A stretch of 29,875 bases of DNA from an uncultured Clostridium sp. (lineage in GTDB: Bacteria > Bacillota > Clostridia > Clostridiales > Clostridiaceae). The notes below the pieces were generated by a model. That model searched no databases and was not told the DNA's origin. It saw only the letters and a program-made list of their open reading frames with translations. The stretch is from the NCBI RefSeq assembly GCF_934754915.1, contig NZ_CAKVKB010000036.1:1-29875 (forward strand). The letters run 5' to 3'. The translations under genes were made by a program, and so were the position numbers. This document shows positions 1 to 8,496 of this stretch, piece after piece (the first letter of the stretch is position 1; the number at the start of each line of letters is the position of its first letter).

Positions 1-1010
1 GAAATGCTGAAAGGGAAAAGGCAATACAAAGTGGCAGGCATTATTCTGAAATGCTTCCTATAGAATATCAGGTAAGTGACAGGTATTTAAATTTATATAA
101 AGAAAAACTTGAAATGTATAAGAAAAAATTAGCCTATTGTGTTGGGGTAATGTCAGAAAAGATATTGAAACATAAAGGTGAAAATGTAGTACTTGTATCA
201 TTAGCAAGAGCTGGTACTCCAATTGGAATATTAGCTAAAAGATATATAAAGCAAAGATATGATTTAAATCTGCCTCATTATACTATATCAATAATAAGAG
301 ATAAGGGTATTGATGAAAATGCAATAAAGTATATTTTAAAAAATCATGAGGGAATGAAAATTCAGTTTATAGATGGATGGACTGGAAAAGGAACAATATG
401 CAATGTTTTAAAGGAAGCTTGTGAAACTCTTTTTTCAAAATATAATATAAAACTTGATGATAGTCTTGCAGTTCTGGCAGATCCAGCTGGATATTCAAAT
501 GCATTTGGAGTGAGAGAGGATTTTCTTATACCTAGTGCATGTCTGAATTCAACAGTATCTGGTCTTGTGAGCAGGACTGTTTTAAGAAGTGATCTTATAG
601 GAAAAGACGATTTTCATGGAGCTAAATATTACAAAGAATTGAAGGAATTTGATGAATCTAATAAATACATTGATACAATATCCAATGAATTTGAAAGCGA
701 ATATTCGGATATAGACAAGTATATAAGTACTTGGGAAAAAGATGAAATAACAAAATTAGGAGCAGATGATGTTGAAAGTGTAAGAAAGTATTTTGATGTT
801 CAGGATATAAATTTTATAAAACCTGGAATTGGTGAAACAACAAGGGTGCTCCTCAGAAGAATACCGTATAAAATACTAGTTAAAAGCTTAAAAGATCCAG
901 AACTTAATCATATTTTTGTTTTGGCAGAAGAAAAGGGTGTACCAGTTCAGGAATATCCTTTACAGGCATATAAGTGTTGCGGAATAATTAAAAATATGAA
1001 AGATGTGTAG
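1..1010 (+). CDS. StiP-type phosphoribosyltransferase with PELOTA RNA-binding domain, 5'-truncated by window edge
   Basis: The reading frame is open to the left edge (first full codon at base 3). The residues before the first internal Met (AIQSGRHYSE, then MLPIEYQ) look like family sequence, so the gene begins outside the window and the ATG at 51 is not its start. Visible pieces are a PRTase-like core (VVLVSLARAGTPIG; DGWTGKGTI, resembling a PRPP loop; LADPAGYSNAFG) and a C-terminal module (VLLRRIPYKILV ... IFVLAEEKGVPVQEYPLQAYK) typical of the PELOTA RNA-binding fold. Family knowledge: such proteins (cysteine protease StiP/PRTase-PELOTA) accompany Ter tellurite/stress genes and are predicted to help make a nucleoside-like metabolite. 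The AGGAG of the next gene starts right after the stop, so the two are probably cotranscribed. The exact reaction is unknown. Confidence 0.85.
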   Translation, partial: NAEREKAIQSGRHYSEMLPIEYQVSDRYLNLYKEKLEMYKKKLAYCVGVMSEKILKHKGENVVLVSLARAGTPIGILAKRYIKQRYDLNLPHYTISIIRDKGIDENAIKYILKNHEGMKIQFIDGWTGKGTICNVLKEACETLFSKYNIKLDDSLAVLADPAGYSNAFGVREDFLIPSACLNSTVSGLVSRTVLRSDLIGKDDFHGAKYYKELKEFDESNKYIDTISNEFESEYSDIDKYISTWEKDEITKLGADDVESVRKYFDVQDINFIKPGIGETTRVLLRRIPYKILVKSLKDPELNHIFVLAEEKGVPVQEYPLQAYKCCGIIKNMKDV

Positions 1011-1022
1011 AGGAGAGAATTA

Positions 1023-1805
1023 ATGATATATTTTAGTGATCTGGATAGAACGTTAATATATTCAAATAAATTTATAAATGATGAAACAAAACAAATATGT
1101 ATTGAAGTTCTTGATGGAAAAGAAATTTCATATATGTCACCAGAATCTATAAAGATATTAAGGGATATATTAAGAGAAAAAAAATTTATTCCTACAACAA
1201 CAAGAAGTATTGAACAATATAAAAGAATTATGTTTAAGAATAATGGTATTGATTTTGAATGGAGCATAGTATCCAATGGAGGAAATATTCTTCATAATGG
1301 ACAAGTGTTTAAGGAATGGAATGAAGTATTGAAAAAAAGATTAGAAAGTTGTGTAAGTCTTAAAGATATGATGGAATATTTCAATACTAATTATTCTAAG
1401 ATTGAAGGCATAATTAAAATAAGAGATGTAGATGATATATTTTTTTATATTGTCGTAGATAGAGAAATTTTTAAAGATGTTTTATTAAATTCATTTGAAG
1501 AGTATTTAAATAAATCAGGATGGAATTTATATGTAAGTGGAAGAAAAATATATTTTATTCCTAATGTAGTTACTAAAGAAGCCGCGATTGAGTATTTGTG
1601 TAGATATTTAAATGATATGGAATTTGAAGCTCTTGGAGATTCAATAATGGATATAAATATGCTCAAAGCCTCTAAGAAGGGATATATTCCAGGAAAATCA
1701 TATCTGGCAATTGAAAATGAAGATAAAGAACACAGTTTTTATATTAGTGAAAATGAAGGATTTAAAGGCATAGAGGAGATTCTTGAAATTATAAACAAAA
1801 TATAA
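1023..1805 (+). CDS. HAD-superfamily phosphatase of the Ter-associated cluster
   Basis: A 260-residue protein with the four HAD motifs: DLDRT at residues 6-10 (nucleophile Asp6, acid/base Asp8), a Thr-rich motif II at 57-61 (PTTTR), Lys185 in VVTKEAA, and GDSIMD at 205-210 binding Mg2+. The 90-180 stretch between motifs II and III is the size of a C2-type cap, as in Cof/sucrose-phosphatase-like enzymes. The start is clear: AGGAG at 1011-1015, seven bases before ATG. The gene follows the PRTase/PELOTA gene by 12 bases. In Ter clusters this phosphatase is predicted to dephosphorylate an intermediate of the nucleoside-like metabolite; that role comes from family context, not from the sequence. 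Confidence 0.85.
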   Translation: MIYFSDLDRTLIYSNKFINDETKQICIEVLDGKEISYMSPESIKILRDILREKKFIPTTTRSIEQYKRIMFKNNGIDFEWSIVSNGGNILHNGQVFKEWNEVLKKRLESCVSLKDMMEYFNTNYSKIEGIIKIRDVDDIFFYIVVDREIFKDVLLNSFEEYLNKSGWNLYVSGRKIYFIPNVVTKEAAIEYLCRYLNDMEFEALGDSIMDINMLKASKKGYIPGKSYLAIENEDKEHSFYISENEGFKGIEEILEIINKI

Positions 1806-1873
1806 AAATTAAATAATAAATTTATTTATTCTTAAAATTATTCTTAAAAAAAACTAAAGAAAATTAAATATTA

Positions 1874-1902
1874 TTGGAATTTAAATCAAATACTGATAAA
1901 AT
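1874..1902 (+). promoter_or_regulatory. Candidate sigma-A promoter of the terD group
   Basis: TTGGAA (1874-1879), 17-base spacer, TAAAAT (1897-1902), followed about 60 bases later by the first terD start. Spacing is ideal and both hexamers are reasonable, but the surroundings are very AT-rich, so chance matches are easy. No operator was recognised. Confidence 0.4.
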
Positions 1903-1961
1903 AAAAATATGACGATAAAAAATAATTATCTATGCTAAAAATAGATGATGGGAGGATTTTT

Positions 1962-2540
1962 ATGGGAATAGTACTAAAAAAAGGTCAAAAAATTGATTTA
2001 ACTAAGAATAATGCATCATTAAAGAAAATATTAGTAGGATTAGGATGGGATACTAATAAATATGATGGAGGATATGATTTTGATTTAGATGCATCTGCAT
2101 TTTGTTGTGGAGAAGATGGAAAAGTTCATAATGATTTAGATTTTATATTTTATAATAATTTAAAACATAGTTCAGGTGCAATTGAACATATGGGAGACAA
2201 TTTAACTGGTGATGGAGATGGAGATGATGAACAGATAAAAATTGATTTATCATTAGTACCAGAAAATATTTCAAAAATAGATTTTACAGTAACAATTAAT
2301 GAAGCTGTTGAAAGAAATCAAAATTTTGGTCAGGTTTCGAATGCTTATGTAAGAATTGTAAATTCAGAAACTAACGAAGAAATACTAAAATATGATTTAG
2401 GAGAAGATTTCTCAATAGAAACAGCAATAGTAGTAGGAGAAATTTACAGACATAATGGAGAATGGAAATTTAATGCAATAGGAAGTGGATTCCAAGGTGG
2501 ATTGGCTGCATTATGTAAAAACTTTGGTTTAAATGTTTAA
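1962..2540 (+). CDS. terD: TerD-family tellurite/stress resistance protein (copy 1)
   Basis: The protein is 192 residues from ATG 1962, which has GGGAGG at 1950-1955. An in-frame ATG at 1932 lacks a ribosome site and would add ten residues not seen in copy 3. It has the TerD start (GIVLKKGQKIDLTK), VGLGWD, DFDLDA at 39-44, the acidic loop GDGDGDDEQ at 83-91, and the C-terminal YRHNGEWKFNAIG. The Asp-rich loops are the Ca2+ sites of TerD folds (known for the family). A CC pair (AFCCGED, 48-52) is shared with copy 3 but absent from copy 2. By eye it is about 80% identical to copy 3, so it is a recent duplicate. It is probably cytosolic, acting in metal/oxidant stress sensing. Confidence 0.95.
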   Translation: MGIVLKKGQKIDLTKNNASLKKILVGLGWDTNKYDGGYDFDLDASAFCCGEDGKVHNDLDFIFYNNLKHSSGAIEHMGDNLTGDGDGDDEQIKIDLSLVPENISKIDFTVTINEAVERNQNFGQVSNAYVRIVNSETNEEILKYDLGEDFSIETAIVVGEIYRHNGEWKFNAIGSGFQGGLAALCKNFGLNV

Positions 2541-2574
2541 TATTATAAATAAATATTCGTAAATAGAATATAGG

Positions 2575-2610
2575 AAAAGACGTTATGAGTTAGTATACAT
2601 AATGTCTTTT
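2575..2610 (+). terminator. Hairpin terminator/attenuator between terD copies 1 and 2
   Basis: AAAAGACGTTATG (2575-2587) pairs with CATAATGTCTTTT (2598-2610) over 13 positions with one G-T pair around a 10-base loop. The right arm ends in four T. It probably lowers transcription of the downstream terD genes relative to copy 1. Confidence 0.65.
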
Positions 2611-2646
2611 CTGAAATATTAAGGTTTTAAGGGAGGAAAATGCAAG

Positions 2647-3240
2647 ATGGCTATTAATCTGGTTAAGGGACAAAAAATAGATTTGACAAAAGGCAATTCA
2701 AGTCTCACTAACTTATTAGTAGGATTAGGGTGGGATCCTGTAAAAAAATCTAAAGGGTTCTTAGGATTACTTAGCAGTGGTCCTGATATTGATGTTGATG
2801 CATCTGTATTTATGCTTAGAAATGATAAATTTGTAGATAAAAAAGATTTGGTTTTCTTTGGAAATTTGCAAAGCAGATGTGGAGCTGTAAGGCATACTGG
2901 TGATAATATCACAGGTGATGGCGACGGTGATGATGAGCAAATTATAGTTGATTTATCAAGAATTCCTAAAGATGTTAATAAATTAGTTTTTGTAACTAAT
3001 ATTTATGATTGTGTAAGGAGAAAACAACATTTTGGAATGATTGAAAATGCATTTATAAGAATTGCAGATAATAAAACTGGGAAAGATATTGCAAGATATA
3101 ATTTAAGTGATGATTATACTGGAAGCACTGCTTTGATTGTAGCAGAAGTTTACAGACATAATGGAGAATGGAAATTTGCAGCAATAGGCCAGGGTACAAA
3201 TGATACAGGTCTTGGTGATATGATGAAAAGATATATTTAA
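2647..3240 (+). CDS. terD: TerD-family protein, divergent paralogue (copy 2)
   Basis: A 197-residue TerD protein with MAINLVKGQKIDLTKGN at the start, VGLGWD at 25-30, DIDVDA at 47-52, TGDGDGDDEQ near 89-98 and YRHNGEWKFAAIG near the end. It differs clearly from its two neighbours: the KYDGG segment is replaced by a longer KKSKGFLGLLSSGPD stretch, the CC pair is missing, and the tail (GTNDTGLGDMMKRYI) is different. GGGAGG lies at 2630-2635. The mix of close and distant paralogues suggests the proteins form mixed complexes or bind different ligands (inference). Copy 3 follows after 14 bases and its AGGAGG directly abuts this stop codon, so those two are translated from one message. Confidence 0.93.
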   Translation: MAINLVKGQKIDLTKGNSSLTNLLVGLGWDPVKKSKGFLGLLSSGPDIDVDASVFMLRNDKFVDKKDLVFFGNLQSRCGAVRHTGDNITGDGDGDDEQIIVDLSRIPKDVNKLVFVTNIYDCVRRKQHFGMIENAFIRIADNKTGKDIARYNLSDDYTGSTALIVAEVYRHNGEWKFAAIGQGTNDTGLGDMMKRYI

Positions 3241-3254
3241 GGAGGTATATAATA

Positions 3255-3833
3255 ATGGGAGTAGTATTGACAAAAGGTCAAAAAGTTGATTTAACAAAAG
3301 GAAATAAAGGATTAAAAAATATAGTTGTAGGATTAGGATGGGATGTAAATAAGTATGATGGTGGATTTGATTTTGATTTAGATGCAGCAGCATTCTGTTG
3401 TGGTGAAGATAAAAAAGTTCAAACTGATGCAGATATGATATTCTACAATAATTTAAAGCATGCTTCAGGTGCAATTGAACATATGGGAGATAATTTAACT
3501 GGTGCTGGAGATGGAGATGATGAACAGATAAAGATTGATTTATCAGCAGTTCCAGCAAATATTGAAAGAATTGACTTTACAGTAACAATTCATGAAGCTG
3601 AAGAAAGAAAACAAAATTTTGGTCAAGTTTCAAATGCATATGTAAGAATTTTTAATGCAGATAACAATGAAGAACTTATAAAATATGACTTAGAAGAAGA
3701 TTTCTCAATAGAAACAGCAATAGTTGTAGGTGAATTATATAGACATAATGGCGAATGGAAGTTCAATGCAATAGGAAGTGGATTCCAAGGCGGTTTAGCT
3801 GCACTTTGCAGAAATTTTGGACTTAATGTTTAA
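3255..3833 (+). CDS. terD: TerD-family tellurite/stress resistance protein (copy 3)
   Basis: A 192-residue TerD protein starting MGVVLTKGQKVDLTKGN, with DFDLDA at 39-44, AFCCGED at 47-52-equivalent positions, GAGDGDDEQ in the Ca2+ loop and YRHNGEWKFNAIGSGFQGG near the end. In the acidic loop one Asp of copy 1 is Ala here (GAGDG versus GDGDG). AGGAGG at about 3240 precedes the ATG. It is nearly the same protein as copy 1 and is separated from it by the divergent copy 2. A strong terminator follows at 3869, ending the terD message. Confidence 0.95.
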   Translation: MGVVLTKGQKVDLTKGNKGLKNIVVGLGWDVNKYDGGFDFDLDAAAFCCGEDKKVQTDADMIFYNNLKHASGAIEHMGDNLTGAGDGDDEQIKIDLSAVPANIERIDFTVTIHEAEERKQNFGQVSNAYVRIFNADNNEELIKYDLEEDFSIETAIVVGELYRHNGEWKFNAIGSGFQGGLAALCRNFGLNV

Positions 3834-3868
3834 AAGTTGATATAATAGTCAATAAATAATTAATGAAT

Positions 3869-3911
3869 AAAAACTTTTGTGGTCTGTTAATTTAGGCTGC
3901 AGAAGTTTTTT
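3869..3911 (+). terminator. Intrinsic terminator after terD copy 3
   Basis: A 16-position stem (AAAAACTTTTGTGGTC at 3869-3884 with GGCTGCAGAAGTTTTT at 3895-3910) includes several G-T pairs, has a 10-base loop, and ends in a run of T. It sits just before the P-type ATPase ribosome site, so it may attenuate rather than isolate the ATPase gene. Confidence 0.7.
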
Positions 3912-3939
3912 ATAAAATTATAAAACAGAGGTAATATAA

Positions 3940-6696
3940 ATGAAGTATTTTAATGAAAATATCGGATCTGTATTAGAAGATTTAGATGTTAACACGGAAA
4001 GTGGGCTCGATTCTTCTTCTGTAAAACAAAGAAATGAAAAATATGGAAGGAACGAGTTTACACACAAAGAAGAAGGCAGCATACTAGATGATATCAAAGA
4101 TGCAATAATGGAGCCAATGATGCTCATCCTTCTAGCTGCTGCATTAATAAGTGCACTTATAGGTGAATATTATGATGCTGTTGGTATTGTTATGGCAGTA
4201 GCAATAGGTATTGCAATTGGAATTATAACAGAAGGAAAATCTAAAAAAGCAGCAGAAGCTCTATCAAAAATGACAGAAGACATAGTGGTAAAGGTTCTTA
4301 GGAATGGACAGGTGTGCCAGATAAGTAAAAGTGAATTAGTTCCAGGTGATATAGTTTATCTTGAGACCGGAGATATGATTCCAGCAGATGGAAGATTTAT
4401 AGAAACTATCGATTTAAAGATAAGAGAAGATATGCTTACAGGTGAATCTGATGATGTAAAAAAAGATGCACATGCAATAGTTCAAATGGAAGAAATTGAA
4501 GCAAAAGATGGAAGTAAGAAAATTCAAGATCCTATTCCTGCAAAGCAGATTAATATGGGATTTGGAGGAACTTTAGTAGCTTATGGGAAAGCTACAATGG
4601 TGGTAACTACTATTGGTGATAATACTGAAATGGGTAAAATAGCTCAGAATCTTCAAGTTGAAGATGAAGAAACTCCTCTTCAAATTAAACTTGGAGGCTT
4701 AGGTGGTACTATTGCAAAAGTATCGAGTGTAATAGCAGCATTGTTATTTATTTTTATGGTTACAAAACTTGTTATGTCTCATTCTCTAAATGTGGATACA
4801 TCAGGAATTCTACCATTTTTAAATTCTATTGATCAAGTAAAGACAGCTTTTGTTGTTTGTGTTGCATTAATTGTTGCAGCAGTACCAGAAGGTCTTCCAA
4901 CAATGATCAATATGACACTTGCAATTACAATGCAGAAAATGGCAAAGATAAATGCCCTTGTTACAAAGAAAGAAGCTTGTGAAACTGTAGGTTCAGTAAG
5001 TGTAATTTGTTCAGATAAAACAGGAACATTAACTCAAAACAGAATGACAGTTGAAAATCTTTATTTAAATGGTGCTTTTGTAGAAAGTGCAGACAAGATA
5101 AGTGATAAAAATTTTATAAATAACTGTTTGATAAATTCAACAGCAGATATAAGTTTTGAAGGTGATAAATGCAATTATCTTGGTAATTCAACAGAATGTG
5201 CTTTGCTTTTATATTTAAAGAATTATGATTATAAAAAAGCCAGAAAAGAAAGTGAAGTTATTCACCAAATGCCATTTAACTCAAAAAATAAATTTATGGC
5301 AACAATCTTAAATGATAATGGAAATTCAATTCTTCTTGCTAAGGGTGCTCCAGAAATATTATTAAATAATGCTGTAAATGAAGTTGTAAATGGTGAAATA
5401 GTAAAACTAACAGAAGCAAGAAAGAAAGAAATTGTATTAGAAATTAAGAAACTTCAGTCGAAGTCAATGAGAATACTTGCATTTGGCTTTAGAATGATAC
5501 AGGAAGCAGAAGCAGAAGTTGCTGCCACAGCTGATGTAAGTATTTTAAATCCTCAGTCTATAACTGAAAGCAATGGATTGGTATTTAATGGATTTGTTGC
5601 TATTAAAGATCCGCTAAGACCAGATGTTGCAAATGCAATTGAAACAGCAAGAAAAGCTGGAGTTGAAACTAAAATGCTTACAGGAGATAATATTAATACT
5701 GCTGTAGCTATTGGTGATGAGCTTGGAATGCTTACTAAAGGTAAAAAAGCTGTTGAAGCAACTTATATTGATACATTATCAGATGATGAATTAAAAGAAG
5801 AAATTAAAAATATTGCTATAGTTGCAAGAAGTAAGCCAGAAACAAAAATGAGAGTTGTTAGTGCTCTTCAAGCAAATGGTGAAGTAGTAGGTGTTACAGG
5901 AGATGGTATTAATGATGCTCCAGCACTTACAAAAGCTGATGTTGGTATTGCAATGGGAATATCAGGCTCAGAAGTATCAAAAAATGCAGCAGATATAATT
6001 CTTACTGATGATAACTTTACTACAATTATTCATGGCATTAAATGGGGAAGAGGAGTATATGAAAACTTCCAGAGATTCATTCAATTCCAGCTTACAGTTA
6101 ATATTATTGCATTCTTAATTGCTATTGTTTCACAAGTATTAAATCTTGATATGCCATTTACTACAATTCAGCTTTTATGGGTTAATATCATAATGGATGG
6201 ACCTCCAGCATTAGCTTTAGGATTAGAACCAATAAGAGATAAAGTATTTGATAGAAAACCTGTAGATAGAAATGCAAGTATAATAACAAAAGGTATGATT
6301 ACATCTATTGTATTGAATGCTTTATATGTGACAAGTATATTATTGATTCAGATGAAGTTTAATATTCTTGGTGCATCTACAGAAGTTGTAGGAAATGCCA
6401 GTGAAATGGAAACAGTATTATTTGCATTATTTGCATTCAGTGCATTGTTCAATGCATTTAATTGTAGAGAATTTGGAACTGACAGTATAATACCTAACTT
6501 ATTGCAGAATAAGTTAGCGCTTCAAATTATAGGTATTACAGCTGTAGCACAAGTAATATTTACTCAGATATTTACTCAATTCTTTAGTTCTGTAGCATTA
6601 TCAGTTTCAATGTGGGGAAAAGTAATAGCACTTGCATTCATGGTAATAGTAGTTAATGAATTGGTTAAATTTGTATTAAGATTATTTAAGAAATAG
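3940..6696 (+). CDS. Calcium-type P-type ATPase (P2 family) cation pump
   Basis: A 918-residue membrane pump. In order it has an N-terminal cation ATPase domain, TM1-2 near 50-95, the actuator motif TGES at 167-170, PEGLP in TM4 at 316-320, the phosphorylation site DKTGT at 359-363, KGAPE at 468-472 in the nucleotide domain, TGDN, and TGDGINDAP at 653-661. The C-terminal TM domain has QLTVN in TM5 and VNIIMDGPPALALGLEP in TM6. PEGLP and the TM6 Asn/Asp residues are those of Ca2+ (or Ca2+/Mn2+) exporters of the SERCA/PMCA group. Length is normal. The start has AGAGG nine bases upstream. It sits between TerD genes, which bind Ca2+ in known family members, and an Hsp70 operon, so export of Ca2+ during Ter signalling is a reasonable inference. 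Confidence 0.92.
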   Translation: MKYFNENIGSVLEDLDVNTESGLDSSSVKQRNEKYGRNEFTHKEEGSILDDIKDAIMEPMMLILLAAALISALIGEYYDAVGIVMAVAIGIAIGIITEGKSKKAAEALSKMTEDIVVKVLRNGQVCQISKSELVPGDIVYLETGDMIPADGRFIETIDLKIREDMLTGESDDVKKDAHAIVQMEEIEAKDGSKKIQDPIPAKQINMGFGGTLVAYGKATMVVTTIGDNTEMGKIAQNLQVEDEETPLQIKLGGLGGTIAKVSSVIAALLFIFMVTKLVMSHSLNVDTSGILPFLNSIDQVKTAFVVCVALIVAAVPEGLPTMINMTLAITMQKMAKINALVTKKEACETVGSVSVICSDKTGTLTQNRMTVENLYLNGAFVESADKISDKNFINNCLINSTADISFEGDKCNYLGNSTECALLLYLKNYDYKKARKESEVIHQMPFNSKNKFMATILNDNGNSILLAKGAPEILLNNAVNEVVNGEIVKLTEARKKEIVLEIKKLQSKSMRILAFGFRMIQEAEAEVAATADVSILNPQSITESNGLVFNGFVAIKDPLRPDVANAIETARKAGVETKMLTGDNINTAVAIGDELGMLTKGKKAVEATYIDTLSDDELKEEIKNIAIVARSKPETKMRVVSALQANGEVVGVTGDGINDAPALTKADVGIAMGISGSEVSKNAADIILTDDNFTTIIHGIKWGRGVYENFQRFIQFQLTVNIIAFLIAIVSQVLNLDMPFTTIQLLWVNIIMDGPPALALGLEPIRDKVFDRKPVDRNASIITKGMITSIVLNALYVTSILLIQMKFNILGASTEVVGNASEMETVLFALFAFSALFNAFNCREFGTDSIIPNLLQNKLALQIIGITAVAQVIFTQIFTQFFSSVALSVSMWGKVIALAFMVIVVNELVKFVLRLFKK

Positions 6697-6723
6697 ATAA
6701 TATTTTTATTCAAGAGGTTGTTT

Positions 6724-6768
6724 AAAAACGCCTCAGGGAACTCTGAGGGTTCCCTGAGGTGCTTTTTT
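6724..6768 (+). terminator. Strong intrinsic terminator after the P-type ATPase gene
   Basis: A perfect 11-bp stem, CCTCAGGGAAC (6731-6741) with GTTCCCTGAGG (6749-6759), has a 7-base loop and is followed by TGCTTTTTT. It separates the TerD/ATPase block from the Hsp70 block. Confidence 0.9.
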
Positions 6769-6794
6769 ATTTTATAGGAAGTTATATTTAGGGA

Positions 6795-6855
6795 CAGGCT
6801 ATGGATAACTTTTGAAAAAGGCGGAAACACGCAGCCTGCGAAGCAGATTTTTTTA
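6795..6855 (+). promoter_or_regulatory. Candidate structured leader upstream of the Hsp70 operon
   Basis: CAGGCT near 6796 can pair with AGCCTG (about 6832-6837). The small hairpin CTGC-GAA-GCAG that follows runs into seven T and shares the CCTGC bases, so the two pairings exclude each other. This looks like a possible attenuator before the GTG start at 6882. No CIRCE (HrcA) inverted repeat and no CtsR tandem repeat was found here, so standard heat-shock control is not evident. The structure is weak and untested. Confidence 0.3.
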
Positions 6856-6881
6856 TTCCTTAATGAGGAGGGGGAGAAAAG

Positions 6882-8426
6882 GTGTCAATAATAATAGGAA
6901 TAGATTTAGGAACAACAAATTCAGTTGCAGCTTATATTAAAAGAGGAAAAGTTGAGATTATTCCAATAGAAGGGAAAAATACAATGCCATCTGTAATAGC
7001 TTTCAGAAATGATGAAATTATAGTTGGTGAACAGGCAAAATCGAGACTTTTAATTGATCCTAAAAATTGTATTGCATCAAGTAAGAGGGAAATAGGAAGA
7101 GATGCACATTATAATTTAGGAGGCAATATATTTACTCCTGAAGATGCGGCATATAGAATTTTGAAGAAAATTAAAGAAAAATCAGAAGAATATCTTAGCG
7201 AAAATATTAAAGAGGCTGTGGTAACAGTACCAGCTTATTTTACATCAGAACAGAGAAAAATAACTAAAAGTGCTGCTGAAAGGGCTGGATTTAAAGTATT
7301 AAGATTAATGCCTGAACCAACAGCAGCAGCTTTGGATTATGGAATTGACCAGAATAAGGATCAGACAATAATGGTTTATGATCTTGGGGGAGGCACATTT
7401 GATATTTCCATAATGAAAGTTAAGGACAATGATTTTGAGATACTTGCAGTGGATGGTGATTCTCATCTTGGTGGTGATGATTTTGATGAAGTTATAAGTG
7501 GAATATTATATCATCAGGTTCAAAAGGATTTAAATGTAGTTTTGAGTCTTCAAAAAGATAGAAAATATATTTCTGCAATGACAAAAATTAAGGAAGCAGC
7601 AGAAAAAGCAAAAAAAGATTTATCAGATATGGAAGAAACAGAAGTGATTATCCCTAATCTTATAGATGATTATTGCTTGGAAAAAGTAATAACAAGAGAA
7701 GAATTTGAGGATCTTTCAAGAAATCTTGTAAATAGAACAATAGAGAAAGTAAATAATGCATTAGAAAGCATACATTATACAGAAAGGGATATAGATAAGG
7801 TGATTCTTGTTGGAGGGTCTACTAAAATGCCTATAATAAGTGAGACAATCACAAGAAAAATAAAGGAACCATATATGTCTGCAAATGTTGATGAGGTTGT
7901 AGCAAGAGGGGCAGCAATAATGGCAGTCAATCTTTCTTCTCCAGATTATCAGGACAGAAGTGGAATTGATTTGAGCAAGAAGATAAATATAAAAGAAAAA
8001 ACAGTTTTTACTTATGGTGTTGATATGCTGGATATGAAAGACAATTTAATATTTCAACCTATAGTGAGAAAAGGTTCTTTACTTCCAGTACAAAATGGAG
8101 TAATTGGTGCAACATCAAAGCCTTTTCAAAGAAAGGTATTGTTTAATGTATATAGGGGAGATAATATAAATCCTTCAGAAAATGAATATATAGGTGAACT
8201 TATATTAAAGATAATAGAACCCCAGGAAAATGAAATTCCAGTTTTGGCTTTATTTGATATTGATGAAAATATGATAATAAGGTTTAGAAGTGTTGAAATA
8301 CCTATGACAAGAGAGTTTATGGAACTTGTGGAAATGAATGATATAAACAGAATAATAGCATATGTAGAAATGGGAAGACTTAAACCAGTTGAAGTATTAA
8401 TTGATACACATGATCAAGGAAGGTAA
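6882..8426 (+). CDS. Hsp70-family chaperone lacking the C-terminal lid (Hsp70-A)
   Basis: A 514-residue DnaK-like protein with a GTG start and a strong AGGAGGGGGAG site. The ATPase domain has phosphate-1 IDLGTTN (7-13), EPTAAALDYG (145-154), phosphate-2 DLGGGTFD (167-174) and the adenosine motif VGGSTKMP (310-317). A substrate-binding beta-sandwich follows (about 380-500; VRKGSLLPVQNG is recognisable). The protein ends where DnaK's roughly 100-residue alpha-helical lid would begin, so it is 100 or more residues short of DnaK and should hold substrate loosely or work on special clients (inference). It is not the housekeeping dnaK, which normally lies in hrcA-grpE-dnaK-dnaJ. Its 3' end is followed closely by a GrpE-like gene and a second Hsp70. 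Confidence 0.9.
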   Translation: MSIIIGIDLGTTNSVAAYIKRGKVEIIPIEGKNTMPSVIAFRNDEIIVGEQAKSRLLIDPKNCIASSKREIGRDAHYNLGGNIFTPEDAAYRILKKIKEKSEEYLSENIKEAVVTVPAYFTSEQRKITKSAAERAGFKVLRLMPEPTAAALDYGIDQNKDQTIMVYDLGGGTFDISIMKVKDNDFEILAVDGDSHLGGDDFDEVISGILYHQVQKDLNVVLSLQKDRKYISAMTKIKEAAEKAKKDLSDMEETEVIIPNLIDDYCLEKVITREEFEDLSRNLVNRTIEKVNNALESIHYTERDIDKVILVGGSTKMPIISETITRKIKEPYMSANVDEVVARGAAIMAVNLSSPDYQDRSGIDLSKKINIKEKTVFTYGVDMLDMKDNLIFQPIVRKGSLLPVQNGVIGATSKPFQRKVLFNVYRGDNINPSENEYIGELILKIIEPQENEIPVLALFDIDENMIIRFRSVEIPMTREFMELVEMNDINRIIAYVEMGRLKPVEVLIDTHDQGR

Positions 8427-8496
8427 AAAAATTAATATACGCAAGTTATATAGAGGTGATTATATATTGCAAAAGAAAGCAGGTGAGGATTATATA

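Noticed and set aside
947..1276. 109-residue minus-strand ORF rich in Ile/Leu/Ser
   Set aside because: It spans the junction of the PRTase/PELOTA and HAD genes in antisense and has no start signals.
6697..6881. CIRCE or CtsR heat-shock operator before the Hsp70 operon
   Set aside because: No TTAGCACTC-N9-GAGTGCTAA and no tandem GGTCAAA repeats were found.
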